A stretch of DNA of 64,000 bases from Euphorbia lathyris (Eukaryota > Streptophyta > Magnoliopsida > Malpighiales > Euphorbiaceae). The notes beneath the pieces were generated by a model. It searched no databases, had not been told where the DNA came from, and was given only the letters and a program-made list of their open reading frames with translations. A program made the position numbers and the translations under genes. The first letter of the stretch is position 1, and each line of letters opens with the position of its first letter. Shown here one piece after another: positions 48,001-60,223 of this stretch. Location: positions 103,258,807 through 103,322,806 of the forward strand of contig NC_088910.1 in NCBI RefSeq assembly GCF_963576675.1, given 5' to 3'.

Positions 48001-49198
48001 GGAGAGAATGGAGCAGATACTAACACAGTCTGATATTGAGGAAATTACACGGATCCGCCTCAGCTTTCGAAGACCTAAGGATGAATTGTACTGGGGTCCT
48101 GAAAAAAGCGGAATCTTTTCCATTCGTAGCGCTTATTATCTGGCTGAAGCGACAAGGAAAACGCTGATAGATAATTCTGAACACTCGGCCGGTCCATGCC
48201 TGAGCTTTAAGGCTTTATGGCGTACAAAACTTTTAGCGAAAATCCTCCACTTCACATGGAAATTACTCAGAGGGTTGCTGCCGTGTGCGACTGAGCTCGC
48301 AAGGAGAGGGATATCTACAGCAACAAACTGCCAGGTATGTCATTACTGTGAGGAGAATCTGATTCATATTTTTGTACAGTGTCAGCAGGTGAAATTGATA
48401 TGGAAATCGACGGATTTACCTATCCGATTGGATAAACTAAGGGCTGACGACATAGGGAGCTGGTTCCGAATGTGTATGGACGGCCTCTCTACATCTGATC
48501 TTAGAAAAGCTATAACCCTTATGTGGTGGATATGGTACAGAAGAAATATATTCATCCACGAGAAAAAGTGGATTGACACACCAACGATCAGAACTAAGGT
48601 AGAAGCGTACCTGCAAGAGCTCGATGAAGCCGCAACGAAGCCTAAACCAAACCAGCTGTGAATTCTAAGTACGAACAGATCAGACCATGGAACTACGAGA
48701 GTATGGTATCCTCCCCCGAGCGGTGTTGTAAAAATCAATTGCGACGCCAAAATCGGGGTGAACGGCCATGCGTGTAGGGCGGGTCTGATTGCTCGTAATT
48801 CGTTAGGAGAGGTAATGGCTGCTACGGGGATCCCAACAGGTTACTGCGCTACGGTAGAAGAGGCGGAGCTACAGGCGGTACAGGAAGGAATCAAGCTAGC
48901 ACGAGATTGTTGCTTCAATGATATCATAATCGAGACTGACTCTCAAACGGTAGTGCAAATAATTCAATCGGAGAGACCCCCAGATTCGGCAATGCACTTC
49001 CAATATGACGATGTCAAAGCTTGGTTCTCTATTTTTCGTAGCTGTTCTATACAGTTTGTTTACCGGGAAGGAAATCAGGCAGCGCATTCCATTGCCAAAT
49101 GGGCAACGGATTTGGAGAGCCCAATTATTTTAATTGAGGACTGTCCTGCTTTAGCCTGGCAATTCGTATGTAATGACTTGGCTACAATTATTCATTAA
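45071..49198 (+). pseudogene. LINE ORF2 (endonuclease, reverse transcriptase, zf-RVT, RNase H), broken
   Basis: The ATG at 45071 starts an endonuclease with MKIISWNVQCMGN, LMETRIRKG, VFGDFNEIL and SSDHNSIV (catalytic Asn, Glu, Asp/Asn, His). A TAA at 45614 falls at an expected Trp. The reverse transcriptase lies at about 46370-47300, with SLGPDGMSALFYQTYW, ALKIDMSKAYDRIEWVF, ARGLRQG and an intact catalytic FFADDSIVFG. A frameshift near 46995 separates the last two. The C-terminal half of the RT, thumb and zf-RVT form one open frame to 48661 (CQVCHYCEENLIHIFVQC is the zinc part). RNase H follows at about 48730-49150, with KINCDAKIGVNG, EEAELQAVQEG, ETDSQTVV and YREGNQAAHSIA. There are also breaks near 46235 and 46546. 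Confidence 0.88.
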
Positions 49199-49239
49199 TA
49201 TATTCATTTATTCTTTCAAAAAAAAAATTGCCTTTGATT

Positions 49240-49515
49240 TCTCTTAAAAAAAAGGTTTTGATTTATTGTTTTTTCATTTCTCTCCATTCTATGTTTAATT
49301 TGGTTACTGCAACTTTTGCATTTTGTCCTTAGTATTTCGTTAATATTTCTATTGTATCATAGTTTACGACATTCAAATAGAGGTTAAATATGTCTTAAAA
49401 AAACTGTTAATACATGTCTCAACTGTTATTATTATTATGTTGTTTCATTTGTCTTTTTAAACTAATATTTCTAACAATATTATAGACACTTAATCAACTA
49501 TGTCCTACGAATAAC

Positions 49516-49577
<62 letters not shown>

Positions 49578-50282
49578 CTCTTTACAACAAAATTATAGTT
49601 TCTATTCTTTTAGGGGATCAAAAAATATTTCCCCAACCCTTACGAGCTAACCTTAAAAATTAGCCCTCCAACTGGATAGAAGCTCTATCAAACACTAAAA
49701 CGTCCAAATTTTAACATGTTAAAGAAAGAAAAAAAAGTGCTAATTCCTAAAGGTCTGAACTTTACAAAATTACCCCTCTAATTCCACAAAATATGTTGGA
49801 AAAGTTAAAATTAACCCTCAAAATATGAATTTGCGATTCTACCACTATAAATTTGTATAATCAACCCTAAACCCTTTAAAAAAATCAAATTCTTTGTGAT
49901 GTATTTTTTGAATCAATGAAAAACTATGAGTGTACAAACCCTAAACCCTTTGAGAAAATGCATCACGAAAAAACTAATTCTTAATAATTTAGGATTTTCT
50001 TGTTATTATATTTTATACAAAATTTAGAGAGAGATGGCAGGGTAGGTTAAAATGGTTGAGTGTTACTATCAATCAAATTATATATATTTAAAAGGTGTTG
50101 GTGGTTTGGAATTTCATTGCTGTCTAATTTAATTCCTCAGGACATTTCTATTAATGACGGTGATGGACAGATAATTCTAAACAAAAAGATTTTTTTTTAA
50201 AAAAAAATCTTAGTTTTACAGACTTTGAAATAATTTAATCTTTTAAATCAATTTGATTCCAATATTCTCGTAATTTTCATTC
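49240..50282. other. AT-rich DNA with a (CT)n(AT)n microsatellite
   Basis: A (CT)n run of about 26 bases passes directly into an (AT)n run of about 35 bases at roughly 49517-49575. At 49615-50040 paired phrases about aaccct and ccctaaaccctt suggest an old MITE, but boundaries are unclear. No gene is seen. Confidence 0.45.
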
Positions 50283-50595
50283 ATTTTTTTTGGAAGAAAC
50301 AGGAAAAGAAAAAACAAACAACAAACAAAGAAACCTAACCTGGGATCAGCCTAGGGAAGCTAACCATAATCCTATCTTCTAAAAGAAGAGAAGAGAGAAA
50401 AATAGGAGGATCAGATAGTGACGCCCAACATACCCTCATGACCAGCCGCCGCCAAGCGATCAACAACCCGGTTCTGCTCTCTGAAAATGTGGCTGAACTT
50501 TATGAACTCAAAGGAAGAGCAGAGCCTTTTAATAGCTTTGATAAGGTTACGGCTATTAAGACAAATAACATGATTATCAGAAATTATTGAAGGAA
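50283..50595 (-). mobile_element. 5'-truncated LINE 3' end
   Basis: The minus strand encodes the end of a LINE RNase H (ISDNHVICLNSRNLIKAIKR, then SHIFREQNRVVDRLAAAGHE). A tail follows that is close to the one at 9269-9745, including a shared gggatcagcct word, and ends in the T run at 50285-50291. The left and right junctions do not show a clear target duplication. Confidence 0.7.
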
Positions 50596-50708
50596 TAATA
50601 TATCACAAAATTAGATATTAATAGTCTACTAAATATCAACGTTATAAATATATATTCATTAGGAGGAAAAACATTTCTTCTTCATTTGATATTATACTAG
50701 TTTTTGGC

Positions 50709-50723
50709 CCGTGCAATGCACGG
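50709..50723. terminator. Helitron 3' hairpin
   Basis: This perfect 7-bp stem with a single-base loop lies eight bases from the CTAG end of the minus-strand Helitron. In Helitrons this hairpin signals the end of rolling-circle transfer; it is not a transcription terminator. Confidence 0.75.
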
Positions 50724-51447
50724 ATTCATCTTAAAATTCAAAAATATAATATAATAATTACAATAAATGATATAAAGATGCTATATAAATTAAATATTAT
50801 TATTTTATTTTCACATTTACTTTAAATAATCTTTTTTATAGATAAATATAATAATATAATTAAAAATTAATATATTATATATTATATTATATATTTTTAT
50901 CAGTAAAAAAAGGAGTAAGTGACAGCTCGGCTCCATCGTTACTGTTTTGTTTTATATATAGATATGCAGAGAATTAGAGAGATTTTATGGATTAATTTAA
51001 ATTCTGTAAAACTTTTAGATGTAGTACGGATAAAATCTATCTTTTTTATAGATAAATATAATAATATAATTAAAAATTAATATATTATATATTATATTAT
51101 ATATTTTTATCAGTAAAAAAGGAGGAAGTGACAACTCAGCTCCATCGTTACTGTTTTATATTATATATAGATTCTGTAAAACTTTTAGATGTAGTACGGA
51201 TAAAATCTATCTTTTTATAGATAAATATAATAATATAATAAAAAATTAATATATTATATTATATATTTTTATCAGTAAAAAAGATGAAGTGACAACTCAG
51301 CTCCATCGTTACTGTTTTATATTATATATAGATATGCAAAGAATTAGAGAGATTTTAGGGATTAATTTAAATTCTGTAAAACTCTTAGATGTAGTACGGA
51401 TAAAATCTATCTTTTTATAGATAAATATAATAATATAATTAAAATTA

Positions 51448-52940
51448 GGGGAAAGTTCAAATAAAACCCCTGTGGTTTCACTAATTTTCAGATAAAGGAT
51501 TCTGGTTTACTTTTTGTCAAAACGAGGACTGGGGTTTCACACTTTTAATAATGGTATTAAAACTATCTTTAACGACCTGAAAATGAAAATTTTCAAGAAT
51601 TAAAGTTGTTCAATGTCATATTTTCTATGGACTACATTTTCGATTTTAGAAAATCATCTTTGTTGGAACTTTCTCTCTCTAAACATTAACTTTCTCTCTC
51701 TTAACCAAACATCATCTAAATAATCTCGAAATAAAAAAATTGAAGAATTAAAGTTGCTTAGAATATTGGTAGTTCTTAAAATATGTCATTTTTGAAGTTG
51801 TTAAGGGTGATTTTTAATAGAATCAATCGAAAAAGTCCTTATTTTGCTAAAGTTGAAAACCTCAGTCCTTGTTTTGATAAAAAGTAAACCACAATCCTTT
51901 ATCTGAAAATTAATAAAACCACAGGGGTTTTATTTGAACTTTACCCAATTAGGGGAAAGTTCAAATAAAACCCATGTGGTTTCACTAATTTTCAGATAAA
52001 GGATTCTGGTTTACTTTTTGTCAAAACGAGGACTGGGGTTTCGCACTTTTAATAATGGTATTAAAACTATCTTTAACGACCTGAAAATGAAAATTTTCAA
52101 GAATTAAAGTTGTTCAATGTCATATTTTCTATGGAACTACATTTTCGATTTTAGAAAATCATCTTTTTTGGAACTTTCTCTCTCTAAACATTAACTTTCT
52201 CTCTCTTAACCAAACATCATCTAAATAATCTCGAAATAAAAAAAATTGAAGAATTAAAGTTGCTTAGAATATTGGTAGTTCTTAAAATATGTCATTTTTG
52301 AAGTTGTTAAGGGTGATTTTAATAGAATCAATCGAAAAAGTCCTTATTTTGCTAAAGTTGAAAACCTCAGTCCTTGTTTTGATAAAAAGTAAACCACAAT
52401 CCTTTATCTGAAAATTAATAAAACCACAGGGGTTTTATTTGAACTTTACCCAATTAGGGGAAAGTTCAAATAAAACCCCTGTGGTTTCACTAATTTTCAG
52501 ATAAATGATTCTGGTTTACTTTTTGTCAAAACGAGGACTGGGGTTTCGCACTTTTAATAATGGTATTAAAACTATCTTTAACGACCTGAAAATGAAAATT
52601 TTCAAGAATTAAAGTTGTTCAATGTCATATTTTCTTCGATTTTAGAAAATCATCTTTTTTGGAACTCTCTCTCTAAACATTAACTTTCTCTCTCTTAACC
52701 AAACATCATCTAAATAATCTCGAAATAAAAAAAATTGAAGAATTAAAGTTGCTTAGAATATTGGTAGTTCTTAAAATATGTCATTTTTGAAGTTGTTAAG
52801 GGTGATTTTAATAGAATCAATCGAAAAAGTCCTTATTTTGCTAAAGTTGAAAACCTCAGTCATTGTTTTGATAAAAAGTAAACCACAATCCTTTATCTGA
52901 AAATTAATAAAACCACAGGGGTTTTATTTGAACTTTACCC
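51448..52940. mobile_element. three head-to-tail Mutator-type MITEs with a single outer 9-bp target duplication
   Basis: Three nearly identical copies of about 500 bases lie at 51448-51946, 51952-52451 and 52457-52940, separated by the five-base linker aatta. Each has the same TIRs as the single element at 8232-8729 (ggggaaagttcaaataaaac and its complement). Only the outer borders carry a 9-bp direct repeat, TTAAAATTA (51439-51447 and 52941-52949); the linker equals its last five bases. Removing the array and one repeat restores the surrounding Helitron unit exactly. The third copy has a small internal deletion near 52634. There is no coding capacity. Confidence 0.88.
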
Positions 52941-54060
52941 TTAAAATTAATATATTATATATTTTATTTTATTTTTTATCAGTAAAAAAGGAGGAAGTGA
53001 CACCCCAGCTCCATCGTTACTGTTTTATATTATATATAGATATACAGAGAATTAGAGAGATTTTAGGGATTAATTTAAATTCTGTAAAACTCTTAGATGT
53101 AGTACGGATAAAATCTATCTTTTTATAGATAAATATAATAATATAATTAAAAATTAATATATATTATATATTTTTATCAGTAAAAAAGGAGGAAATGACA
53201 ACTCAACTCCATCGTTATTGTTTTATATTATATATAGATAGATGCAGAGAATTAGAGAAATTTTAGAGATTAATTTAAATTCTGTAAAACTGTTAGATGT
53301 AGTACGGATAAAATCTATCTTTTTATAGATAAATATAATAATATAATTAAAATTAATATATTATCTATTTTATTTTATTTTTTATCAGTAAAAAAAGAAG
53401 AAGTGACAACTCAGCTCCATTATTACTGTTTTATATTATATATAGATATGCAGAGAATTAGAGAGATTTTAGGGATTAATTTAAATTCTGTAAAACTGTT
53501 AGATGTAGTACGGATAAAATCTATCTTTTTATAGATAAATATAATAATATAATTAAAATTAATATATTATATATTTTATTTTATTTTTTATCAGTAAAAA
53601 AGGAGGAAGTGACATCACAGCTCCATCGTTACTGTTTTATATTATATATAGATGTACAGAGAATTAGAGAGATTTTAGGGATTAATTTAAATTCTGTAAA
53701 ACTCTTAGATATAGTACGGATAAAATCTATCTTTTTATGGATAAATATAATAATATAATAATATAATTAAAAATTAATATATATTATATATTTTTATCAG
53801 TAAAAAAGGAGGAAGTGGCAACTCAGCTCCATCGTTATTGTTTTATATTATATATAGATGCAGAGAATTAGAGAAATTTTAGGGATTAATTTAAATTATG
53901 TAAAACTGTTAGATGTAGTACGGATAAAATCTATATTTTTATAGATAAATATAATAATACAATGAAAATTAATATATTATATATTTTATTTTATTTTTTA
54001 TCAGTAAAAAAAGAGGAAGTGACAACTCAGCTCCATCGTTACTGTTTTATATTCTATATA

Positions 54061-57000
54061 CACTAGAAGAAATTTGCTTTTTGGCAACGCTACAAGTCGT
54101 TGCTAAATATATATTTAGCAACGACATTTCATTTTTCGCAACGATTTTTGCTCGTTACAATAAGCTTCGTTGCTAAAGGTTATTGCAACGACTTACCTGT
54201 CGTTGCCAAATATGTGTTTTTGGCAACAACATCCTTGTGCGAAAAGTTTGACGTTGCCAATTCCGAAGCATATGTGAGGACATAAAATTTATCTTTTGCA
54301 ACAATGTATGACGTTGCTATATTTATATTTACGTTTAGCAACAGAGGTCGTCGCTGGCATAAATATAAAGTTTAACAACGAACTCTATCGTTGCCATACA
54401 CATTGAGGTTTAGTAACAACTGCTAGCATTGCCATATATTATGATGATTGCAACAACAAATGTTGTTGCTATATACTTTGAAGTTTAGCAACAAATTTTG
54501 TCATTGCCATATATCCCGATGTTTGAAAACTAAATTATTGTTACCAAATAAAATAAAATAGCTATGTATATATATATAATATTTATTTTCTATTATATAT
54601 ATATATATGACACAAAATAAAATACAATAATTATCATAAGTAGAAAGCTACTTAATATCCATAATTAATTTCCAAATCAACGTATATTCTTTTTACAAAA
54701 CCATCGTATCTAATTACATCAAAACTAATAATCATCACATTTACAAAAACTTTCAAAGATAGCAAAAAGTTAGAGTATGAATTTTACAAAAAGTTATTTT
54801 ACTATACAAAAATTGGGCTATTCTCTCAAGCATGGATTCCTCTTTACACTTCACTTTCATTTAATGCATCATCATGAAACTCCCTCCTAAATAAGAAAAA
54901 GAAAAGAGGATAAGCAAATATAGAAATAGAGTTCTTTGACAGTATCATATTAAAGACAGAACTCGCTTGTTGTTTCAACTGCACTTTCTTTTTAACTTGC
55001 TATATATGGTCTATCAAGTGCAAGCATACTTCCAACACTGTGAAATTAACTTAGGCATCAATAGGATAAACAAAATATCACATTTACAACCCAAGGCAAG
55101 AATATACCTGAAAAGGTTGACCAGAACAATCTGATCTTCCCATAAGAGAAATTTTATCTGAACACTATCATTGTCAAACAGAGTGATCTAGAGGTAGAGG
55201 GAACAAAAAGAAGAATGTAATTCTGTAAGTACATGTCTAGAGTTGAAAAATTCTACACTGAGAATATTCATAAAGAATGATTTAGAATTACTTTGGGGTT
55301 ATGAAAGTGGCCGACCTTATTGGCATAGAGGGGAACAAAATTGTCAAACACAAGCACATAGAAGAAAAAGTACCTAAAAAGTAAGAAGGTTCGGTGATTT
55401 TTGGGATACAAAAATTAAAAACATTGAGCTAATTAATTTGAAATAAAAAAAAGGCAATTAATTTGAAAGATAACCATGAGTTCACTACAACTCAAAGTTG
55501 AAGTTCAAACTCCTCACAAGTTCAAATTGAAAGTTTAATCTCTTGTAATGAGATCAAACTATCATAACCATTTCTTGAGTTCATATGGATTGAAAAACTT
55601 CATCAATAACCAAAAAAAAAAAACACCTAGCAACTTAATAACTACAAATCTTGTACACGATACAGGAATATCAATCAGGACAAATAACAACAAAGGATGA
55701 AGAGCAAAAAACATACCATCATTCCTAACCAGGAAGCCAGCATATATTGCCCTACTGAAACAGGAGTGACAGACAGCAGGTAATTCATCATGTTAAAAGG
55801 AAGCAAGGGAACAAGTCGAAGCAGAAGAAAAATCTACAAATAAAATAAGGAAATTCAGAAATTTTGCCAAACAAAGATATATACAAGGAATAATAGTCCT
55901 TGAACTTCTCATCTGCTGTGACTGAATATAAGTAACATGTTAGGAAAAGGAAATATATAAAGAGTAGTTGAACAAGTCAGTGACATTTCTATGAAGTTTT
56001 GACAGATAATATGTGAGATCTACAAACCTTAAAACCAGATTTCTGGATCGCAATCGCCACTGACCTAAATTGTGGATAATCCTTCAACTTGGAAACAACA
56101 AAAGGTCTGCCAATCTGTATACAGATGAATAGGATCAGACCAAAAGATTCATGCACGCAATATCAGCACCAAAAAACTCCACATTTGGAGAAGGTGAGAT
56201 AGCACATCAATATAGATAAAAGTTCAGCATACAAGGATGTAAATTTTGACTTTTGACTAAATGTAGAGAACACCATAAAGATAAAATAAAATCAGATAAG
56301 AAGATGCATCCTTTCTTTTTCTCATGATACACAGATTAACATTAACGAATACAACTTTTGCAATACAGAGTTCATATAGAACCTTTAAGAAGTTTAGAAA
56401 GGTGTATACATACTGTTCTGCCTAGAAGAAAAGCAGCCGTAGCACCAATAGTAGCACCAATTGAATCAGCAATGAATCCCACAGGTAACCCAAAGAGATA
56501 CCCACCACCAAGCTGAAAGATGGCAAACAATACTACCAAGTTAGTGCAGAACTTGCCACTGCTTGTTCTTTGTTTTTTTCTTTTTATTCCTTTAAAAAGT
56601 AAAACTAAAGAAACTCGAATAGAAACCTTTACCACAAATCAGAAAATGCAATTGACTTATCAAACAAAAACTGGAGAATTAGAAAACAGAGGAAAATCAT
56701 ACGAACAGATCGAAACATACCTGAGTGGAATCCGGTACTTGTTTCGGTTCTGAACAGTCACCCCGTCCACCCTTTCACTTCATGATTCCTTTGAGTTCCG
56801 GCGTTGCTGTCTCCCTTCCTCATTCCGGATTTGACGTCGTCGTCCGGTTATAGATATAGCAGAATCGCTAGTCTAGAGGAGAGAGAGGTCGTCGGAACGA
56901 AATATGTTCCGCCGTCGAGAGAGACTCGCCGCCATCGAAAACAAATCGCCGTTGAGGCAGGTGGCTGGAAAGGGGGAAGGAACCCTAAGGTTTCGGTTTA

Positions 57001-58165
57001 GAGAGATAGAGAAAGGGTATGCTGAGATGATGAAAGGTTAGCTAGGGTTAGAAATTAGAATTGGGATAATTTGTTTTAACAACTGAGATTGGAAATAGGG
57101 TCGAAATTGGTTAGGAAAAAAGGCTTTCACTTAGGCTTAAGCCCAATCCAAATTAGAATTTGCTTAAGTCATTTTTTATTCTTTCCCTTATTTATTTTAG
57201 TTCATTGTTCTGATTAATTAAAATACTATAATATAAATATATTAAGTTAAGAGTTTAATTATTGATTCTGGTTTGATGTCAACTATATTATTATATTTAT
57301 ACATTAAATGTAATAATGCAAAATTCATTATTTAATAGTTCAAAAGTAAATAAATAAGTAATTTAAAATGGTCCAATTCGTACGTCTATGCTATAGGGGT
57401 ACGAAATACACCAAAATAAAATTAATTAAAATAAAACGACTCAATTCATACGTCTATGCTATAAGGGTATGAAAAGCGGTCAAAATAAAACTAATCGAAA
57501 TGAAACGACTTACTTTATTTTATAATTTATTATATATATATTTAAACTTATTTTTTTAGATGATGTGTACATTTAAACTTAAATAGTAATAAAAAAATTA
57601 AAATAAAATCTATTTTAAATATCTATAACATATTAATAAAATAAATTAAAATATCATATATTTTATTGATTCAATTTGAAATTATATTATTTAAATATTT
57701 TAATTTATTTTATATTATAAAAAATATGTATTTATTTATTTTTAATTAATTAATTTAATAATTTCCATTTGCAACGACCTTTTGTGTTGCCAAAATATTT
57801 AATTTTTACGCAACAACATGCAGTCGTTGCTGTAAATCTTTCATTTCCAGCAACAATTCTTTCATTTATAGAAACCACATGCAGTCATTGTTGTAAATGC
57901 TTTCATTTAGAGCAACGACATGCAGTCGTTGCTGATAATGCTGTCATTTATAGCAACGACATGCAGTCGTTGCTGTTAATACTTTCATTTACAACAACGA
58001 AGTTATTGTTGCTAAAGTTGTCACCTTTTCTCCACAAATGTAAGAAACTTACAGCAACAACCTTTGGTAACGACACGAAAATTGTCGTTGCTAAAGTCCA
58101 TTTTTAGCAACGATTTTTTCTGTTGTTGCCAAAACTTGTTGCCAAAAAGCAATTTTCTTGTAGTG
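54061..58165. mobile_element. CACTA (En/Spm-type) element, 4105 bp, non-autonomous, with captured host exons
   Basis: The element starts CACTAGAAGAAATTTGCTTT and ends with the inverse complement type, ...AAGCAATTTTCTTGTAGTG. The flanks are ATA on both sides, the 3-bp target size of CACTA elements. Both subterminal regions (54085-54530 and 57765-58140) are dense in the word gcaacgac/gtcgttgc in both orientations, as expected for transposase-binding repeats. Removing the element and one ATA restores the Helitron repeat unit. No transposase was recognised. The interior carries exons of a VTT/SNARE-associated protein gene. Confidence 0.9.
55717..56512 (-). pseudogene. captured exons of a TVP38/TMEM64-type (VTT domain) membrane protein gene
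   Basis: Three exons with correct GT-AG borders lie on the minus strand: 56512-56414 (33 codons), 56114-56028 (29 codons) and 55833-55717 (39 codons). They join in frame into about 101 residues. The first reads LGGGYLFGLPVGFIADSIGA, the second starts IGRPFVVSKLKDYPQFRSVA, and the third contains LLLRLVPLLPFNMMNYLLSV and ends at LASWLGMM. This is the core of the VTT (DedA/SNARE-associated Golgi) domain of multi-pass membrane proteins of the secretory pathway. All three exons lack stops and frameshifts. The N-terminal exons before GGGYLFG and the exon after GMM are not recognised, so no full protein is encoded. GC-richer sequence at 56720-57000, with a CAG/GTATGT donor at about 56721, may be the captured 5' leader exon. 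Everything lies within the CACTA element, so this is most likely a transduplicated fragment. Confidence 0.85.
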
Positions 58166-59346
58166 ATAGATATGCAGAGAATTAGAGAGATTTTAGGGAT
58201 TAATTTAAATTCTGTAAAACTGTTAGATGTAGTACGGATAAAATCTATCTTTTTATAGATAAATATAATAATATAATTAAAATTAATATATTATATATTT
58301 TATTTTATTTTTTATCAGTAAAAAAGGAGGAAGTGACACCCCAGCTCCATCGTTACTGTTTTATATTATATATAGATATACAGAGAATTAGAGAGATTTT
58401 AGGGATTAATTTAAATTCTGTAAAACTCTTAGATGTAGTACGGATAAAATCTATCTTTTTATAGATAAATATAATAATATAATTAAAATTAATATATTAT
58501 ATATTTTATTTTATTTTTTATCAGTAAAAAAAGAGTAAGTGACAACTCAGCTCCATCGTTACTGTTTTATATTATATATAGATATGCAGAGAATTAGAAA
58601 GATTTTAGGGATTAATTTAAATTCTGTAAAACTGTTAGATGTAGTACGGATAAAATCTATCTTTTTTATAGATAAATATAATAATATAATTAAAATTAAT
58701 ATATTATATATTTTATTTTATTTTTTATCAGTAAAAAAGGAGGAAGTGACACCCCAGCTCCATCGTTACTGTTTTATATTATATATAGATATGCAGAGAA
58801 TTAGAGAGATTTTAGGGATTAATTTAAATTCTGTAAAACTCTTAGATGTAGTACAGATAAAATCTATCTTTTTATAGATAAATATAATAATATAATTAAA
58901 AATTAATATATTATATATTATATTATATATTTTTATCAGTAAAAAAGAAGGAAGTGACAACTCAGCTCCATTGTTACTGTTTTATATTATATATAGATTA
59001 GAATAATGTTAAAGAAGAAATACATTCTATAAAAATAGGTGACCTCCACCATTTTATAAGCCTAATTCTCGGAATCCATTTTTTTTTATAAATCTAAAGT
59101 TAATAGAATAAAATTTAATTAGTTCTCCACTTGACAAAAAAAAAAAAAAACTAAATAAAGATTAAATTTTTGAAGCAATAGGCAGAGAATGAATATTGTT
59201 GTTAAAAGAGAAATTGTGAAATAAATTTTGGAGATATATTTAGAAACATTGATTGAAAAAAAAAAGGCAATGGATGTTGTTGTTGTCAGATTGTATTTTA
59301 GCACATTGTATTGTTGGTTTCTATATATAATTATATTAATAATTTT

Positions 59347-59880
59347 TAGGTTTATGCATTTTGGCCCCTGATCTATAAAAAAAATGTTGGTGTTTACATT
59401 TCAACCTATAATTTGATAACATTTATCTCATGACCTGTCAAAATTAATTAAATATGAAACAATTTAGATAGAATTATAACATTTATCTCATGATCTGTCA
59501 AAATTAATTAAATATGAAACAATTTAGATAGAATTATTGTAGATAACGAAATTAAGCTTTTAATTGTACACATTGAAATCAAAAATTACAAAATAAGTGG
59601 CAAATAAAATGAAAATGTGTAATAATTAAAAAAATAGGTGGAATATAAAATTCAAATATGTAATAATTTACACACATAATACATCTTTTTACCACTTGTT
59701 GTAATTTCTGGTTTCACCGTGTGTAATTAAAAGCTTAATTTCACAGTTAACGTCTATCTATGAAAAGTTGCATATTTTACTGATTTTGATAGGTGAAAGG
59801 TAAATGTTAACAAATCAAAGATGAAGATTAAAACACTAATATATTTTTTTTATAGATCACGAGCGAAATATTATTCTAAG
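59347..59880. mobile_element. fold-back MITE with an internal 60-bp duplication
   Basis: The outer arms pair: cctgatctataaaaaaaatg near 59367 with ttttttttatagatcacgag near 59844. The inner arms also pair: aattaagcttttaattgtac near 59551 with gtgtaattaaaagcttaatt near 59719. Within the left half a 60-base unit is repeated twice in tandem (59416-59475 and 59476-59535) with few differences. There is no coding capacity and no clear target duplication. Confidence 0.55.
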
Positions 59881-60223
59881 CTTAATTTTTAACAATTGAT
59901 ATAAGTTTTGGATTGGATGCCTCCTAAATAGGAGGCTTTAGGTTAGCACCTAGGCAGCTTTGTCTTGAAATATGTAGGATAATTTACTAAAAGCGGAAAC
60001 AAATACCCAGTTAGTTTACATGGAACAAATTCAATATCAAATACTTTGTTGTAATAGATGTTTTTAAAGGTTAATGCACAATAATTAAAACGTGTAATTA
60101 ATATTTAATTAGAAAACCTTGTTGCCTTTTTATTAATTGCTGCCATTGCTAAATTTTTATTTATTTCCAAAATAAAAATGCAATTTAAATAAGAGTATAT
60201 TTGATAAAAAGATCAATTGATGT
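59881..60223. other. AT-rich intergenic DNA
   Basis: No gene or repeat boundary is visible before the LTR that starts at 60224. Confidence 0.35.

Larger units (their letters stand above)
34344..49226 (+). mobile_element. L1-type LINE, about 5.5 kb, split by a copia element
   Basis: ORF1 (34493 to 35505 and continuing after 44895) and ORF2 (45071-49198) are those of a plant L1 LINE. The copia element at 35506-44894 interrupts ORF1. The 3' end has a run of nine or more A (about 49219-49228). The junctions share aaaaattg-cttt (34331-34343 and 49224-49236) with one mismatch, a possible target duplication. Without the insertion the element is about 5.5 kb, close to full length. It is damaged in both ORFs. 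Confidence 0.82.
50697..58997 (-). mobile_element. Helitron with a tandem array of its own 5' end
   Basis: On the minus strand the 3' terminus is a perfect hairpin (ccgtgca-t-tgcacgg, 50709-50723) followed eight bases later by CTAG (50700-50697) and then a T. The 5' terminus reads TCTATATATAATATAAAA from 58997 and is preceded by A. These are the three diagnostic Helitron features: 5' TC, 3' hairpin plus CTRR, and A/T insertion. Nearly all of the element is a tandem repeat with a period of about 205-210 bases. Thirteen copies can be counted by the marker cagctccat at about 50930, 51140, 51300, 53010, 53205, 53415, 53620, 53825, 54030, 58345, 58550, 58760 and 58965. Each carries a copy of the 5' terminal sequence. 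No Rep/helicase gene is present, so it is non-autonomous. Two insertions (51448-52940, 54061-58165) account for most of its length; without them it is about 2.7 kb. Its age and autonomous partner are unknown. Confidence 0.75.

Noticed and set aside
50283..50600. Target duplication around the LINE 3' end
   Set aside because: No direct repeat longer than a few bases could be matched at the two junctions, so none is claimed.
50720..54060. Regular repeats considered as a CRISPR-like or centromeric satellite array
   Set aside because: Whole 205-bp units are repeated without unique spacers, and they are bounded by Helitron termini in a plant genome.
58539..58877. 112-residue open frame spanning Helitron units
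   Set aside because: It simply reads through two tandem repeat units; the peptide is a repeat of itself and each other unit gives a similar but broken frame.
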